Source of the DNA: DALYLB01 sp046154695
GTDB lineage: Bacteria; Acidobacteriota; Blastocatellia; RBC074
NCBI GenBank assembly: GCA_046154695.1
Contig: JBJXFI010000455.1
Location: 1-16,342, forward strand
Reading direction: 5' to 3'
Length of the DNA stretch: 16,342 nt
Shown here piece by piece: positions 14,406 to 16,342 of this stretch. Below the pieces are notes generated by a model. That model worked only from the letters and a program-made list of their open reading frames with translations. It was not told the origin of the DNA and made no database searches. The translations under genes and the position numbers were made by a program. Each line of letters begins with the position of its first letter. The stretch's first letter is position 1.

Positions 14406-15809
14406 TCATTTCTTCCCGATCGACTTCGACTCTTCGGCGAAGGGGAGCGCATCGGGGAGGATCTTGACGCCGGTCGTAAATTTGAACGGAGCGAGCGCCA
14501 GGCCGCTGGGAAAGGTCAGCTCAACCATATACGCCGTCCAGCCGCGGCGGGGCGGCGCGACCCGGGCCGTGTACTCGCTCTCCCCCTGGGGCTGCAGCGT
14601 CGTGGCCTTCCACTTGAGACCGATGCTCGTCAGGCGAAAATCGCGCGCGCCGGGGTTGGTGGCCTGCCAGAGTTTGACCTCGGTGGGCTTGTCCGCGGCC
14701 TTCACGCGAATCGTTCCGTCCTTCTCGATCCTCCAGTCGAATTGCGGCGTTTTGGCGCCGGTCAGTATCGAGTTATAGCAGGCCGTCACGGACGCCCACG
14801 CGTCCGAGCCCCGCAGCGAGTGCTCGGCGTTCGGGACATACCGCAGGTACTTCACGCCCGGCAGATCGTTGAAATAGAACTGCCAGGAATCGGGCACGAA
14901 GAATTGATCCCCCGTCGCGTTGATGATGAACTTGGGCATCGTCATCCGGTGGCGGTACTCGTAGGGCTCGACGATCTTCATCAGCTCGCGATATTGCGGC
15001 GAGTCCTGCTTGTTCATCAACCCCATCTCCTCGTAATCGTTGACCGCCGGCGCGTAATAGCCGTACACGGCGTAATGATGGCGAAACGAGGGGACGACGT
15101 TAAGCATGTCGATCACGAGCGGAATGATTCCGACGACGCGGCGATCGACCGCCGCCGTCGTCCAGGTCGTCCAGCCGCGCTTCGACCCGCCCGCCACGAC
15201 GAACCCGTCGATCCTGACGCCGCCGCCCTCCGCGCTTCCGCAAAAGGAGGTGATGGTGTCCATGGCGCGGACGGCCGCCTTGGTCATCGGCAGGCGCGCC
15301 GGCCACATCTCATCGCCGGTCTTGAGATACTTGTCCCACGTGTAGGCGATCATCTCGTCTTCCGTGCGGGGTTTCTTGTCGTCGGAGAAGGCCAGCGGCT
15401 GGTTGGGAACCATCCGCAATTCCGTGACCACCGATCTGGTCGCGAGGGCGATCTGCACGACCGCGCCATCCGCGTCCTTCGGAGCGGCGCTGTTGTTGTT
15501 TCCGCCCGAAATATAAAGCAGCCCCTTCGTGTGCTTCACCTCATTCGGCCGCACGATGATCATCCAGTGCCACCAGACGTTGCGATCCACTTCACCGGCG
15601 GACCGCCACGTCTGGGATGTCATCCTGAGGACATAGGTCGTGTGAGTGCCGCCCGCGGTCTTGCCCACGAGATCGTACTTGTAGCTCGGGTCGGGCATCT
15701 CGATATATTTGTCGAGCGCGGTCCGGTCATTGGCGGGCGCGGGCGCCTGCGCATACGCGATGATCGGCAAAAAAAGCAGAAGCGGCAGAACGTGGCGTAG
15801 TCTGTTCAT
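14406..15809 (-). CDS. Secreted PhoPQ-activated pathogenicity-related (PqaA-like) alpha/beta hydrolase
   Basis: A 467-residue protein of the PhoPQ-activated protein family. A signal peptide is visible (residues 1-20, ending AYA-QA). The N-terminal half has LDKYIEMPDPSYKY and the conserved WWHW(M)IIVRP. An alpha/beta-hydrolase core follows with a likely triad of Ser209 (GGSKRG), Asp301 (NATGDQF) and His330 (NAEHSL). A C-terminal beta-rich domain covers about 360-450. The family name comes from Salmonella; in environmental bacteria it is probably a secreted hydrolase of unknown substrate. The start at 15809 is preferred because the frame upstream to 15872 reads into an inverted repeat. It is 132 nt upstream of the DinB gene, same strand. 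Confidence 0.88.
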   Translation of the reverse strand: MNRLRHVLPLLLFLPIIAYAQAPAPANDRTALDKYIEMPDPSYKYDLVGKTAGGTHTTYVLRMTSQTWRSAGEVDRNVWWHWMIIVRPNEVKHTKGLLYISGGNNNSAAPKDADGAVVQIALATRSVVTELRMVPNQPLAFSDDKKPRTEDEMIAYTWDKYLKTGDEMWPARLPMTKAAVRAMDTITSFCGSAEGGGVRIDGFVVAGGSKRGWTTWTTAAVDRRVVGIIPLVIDMLNVVPSFRHHYAVYGYYAPAVNDYEEMGLMNKQDSPQYRELMKIVEPYEYRHRMTMPKFIINATGDQFFVPDSWQFYFNDLPGVKYLRYVPNAEHSLRGSDAWASVTACYNSILTGAKTPQFDWRIEKDGTIRVKAADKPTEVKLWQATNPGARDFRLTSIGLKWKATTLQPQGESEYTARVAPPRRGWTAYMVELTFPSGLALAPFKFTTGVKILPDALPFAEESKSIGKK

Positions 15810-15847
15810 AGATGTATGGATTCCCGTCGAAGAAAAAGCGAATCTTG

Positions 15848-15929
15848 GCCACGAATGAACACGAATGTTCACGAATGGGGAGGGGCGGATCGCCCTCGCT
15901 TTTCGTGAATATGCGTGTTCATTCGTGGC
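15848..15929. repeat. 82-bp inverted repeat of the CACGAATGAACACGAATG type
   Basis: A 27-bp arm at 15848-15874 matches the reverse complement of 15903-15929 with two mismatches. The arms themselves contain near-tandem CACGAATG units. The 28-bp centre is GC-rich. Similar CACGAATGAACACGAATG sequences recur between genes in planctomycete, verrucomicrobial and related genomes. It lies between the PqaA-like and DUF1501 genes and could act as a transcript end for the latter. Confidence 0.7.
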
Positions 15930-15941
15930 TGAAATATTTCA

Positions 15942-16342
15942 TTAAGCGAGGACTTTGAGCACCGGATCGCCGCCGAAGTTGGTCAAACGCTGATCGCGTC
16001 CGCCGTAATAGTAGGTCAGTTTCCGGTGATCGAGCCCCATCGCGTGCAGGATGGTCGCGTGCATATCGTGAACGGAGTAGGGTTCGACTTCGGCCTTGTA
16101 GCCGTATTCATCGGTGGCGCCGATGACCTGCCCGCCCCTGACGCCGCCGCCGGCCATCCCCATCGTGAAGCCGAGCGGGTTATGGTCGCGGCCGATGCCC
16201 GATTGCGAGATCGGCATGCGGCCGAACTCGCCGCCCCAGACGACCAGCGTTTCGTCCAGCAGGCCACGCTGCCGCAGATCGCGCAGCAAGCCGGCCACCG
16301 GCAAATCCATCGAGCGGCAAAGCTGCGAATGATTCGATTCGA
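15942..16342 (-). CDS. DUF1501 protein, C-terminal part (5' end beyond the window)
   Basis: The frame is open from the right edge (reading ESNHSQLCRSMDLPVAGL) to a stop at 15942, about 133 codons. An internal ATG at 16310 is not the true start because the conserved RSxDxPVAGLLRDLxQRGLL block is entered from upstream. VVWGGEFGRMPIS and GRDHNPLGFTMGMAGGG are the conserved DUF1501 core, and the gene ends DPVLKVLA. DUF1501 proteins have a sulfatase/phosphatase-like fold and usually pair with cytochrome-c-domain (DUF1549/DUF1553) proteins; the partner would lie off the right side. Function is unknown. Confidence 0.9.
   Translation of the reverse strand, partial: ESNHSQLCRSMDLPVAGLLRDLRQRGLLDETLVVWGGEFGRMPISQSGIGRDHNPLGFTMGMAGGGVRGGQVIGATDEYGYKAEVEPYSVHDMHATILHAMGLDHRKLTYYYGGRDQRLTNFGGDPVLKVLA

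Noticed and set aside
14259..15800. 513-codon plus-strand ORF
   Set aside because: Antisense shadow of the PqaA-like gene, starting inside the DinB gene.

Overview
The window is a GC-rich bacterial chromosome segment. The gene content suggests Acidobacteriota or a Planctomycetota/Verrucomicrobiota-type genome: a DUF1501 protein, a secreted type I sulfatase, a PhoPQ-activated (PqaA-like) hydrolase, DinB, an ECF sigma factor beside a CHAT-TPR protein, and an LE-x-LE-x-R N-terminal motif. The phylum is an inference; there is no rRNA or marker gene here. Gaps between genes carry at least four different inverted-repeat families.

Region 1 (1-605) has no convincing gene. It holds a 245-bp nested palindromic element, a 180-bp MITE-like element with 18-bp perfect terminal inverted repeats, and an imperfect hairpin.

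Region 2 (606-6294, minus strand) is a four-gene cassette in the order ECF sigma factor, soluble zinc-finger anti-sigma-like protein, TPR-CHAT caspase-like protease, exported subtilisin-like S8 protease. Both proteases keep their catalytic residues. The layout suggests a signalling module in which proteolysis controls a sigma factor.

Region 3 (6295-12009, plus strand) is the most unusual part. An intergenic region carries three regularly spaced TGAAT boxes, then a consensus -10 box and a near-perfect ribosome binding site. These drive an 83-residue peptide whose first 19 residues look like a leader (LELEQLEQRIAPGG) and whose remaining 64 residues use only Cys, Asn, Gly, Ser and Lys. A strong hairpin follows, then a FemAB-like aminoacyltransferase, an 844-residue fusion of a PqqD-like domain, an M50 metalloprotease and a HlyD-type adaptor, and a conserved protein with a possible ParB/sulfiredoxin-like motif. 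I propose that this is a peptide modification, processing and export system of RiPP type. I do not recognise it as a described class.

Region 4 (12090-16342, minus strand) is ordinary accessory metabolism: a secreted sulfatase, a DinB-family protein, a secreted PqaA-like hydrolase and the C-terminal part of a DUF1501 protein running off the window. Two further inverted-repeat elements lie between these genes.
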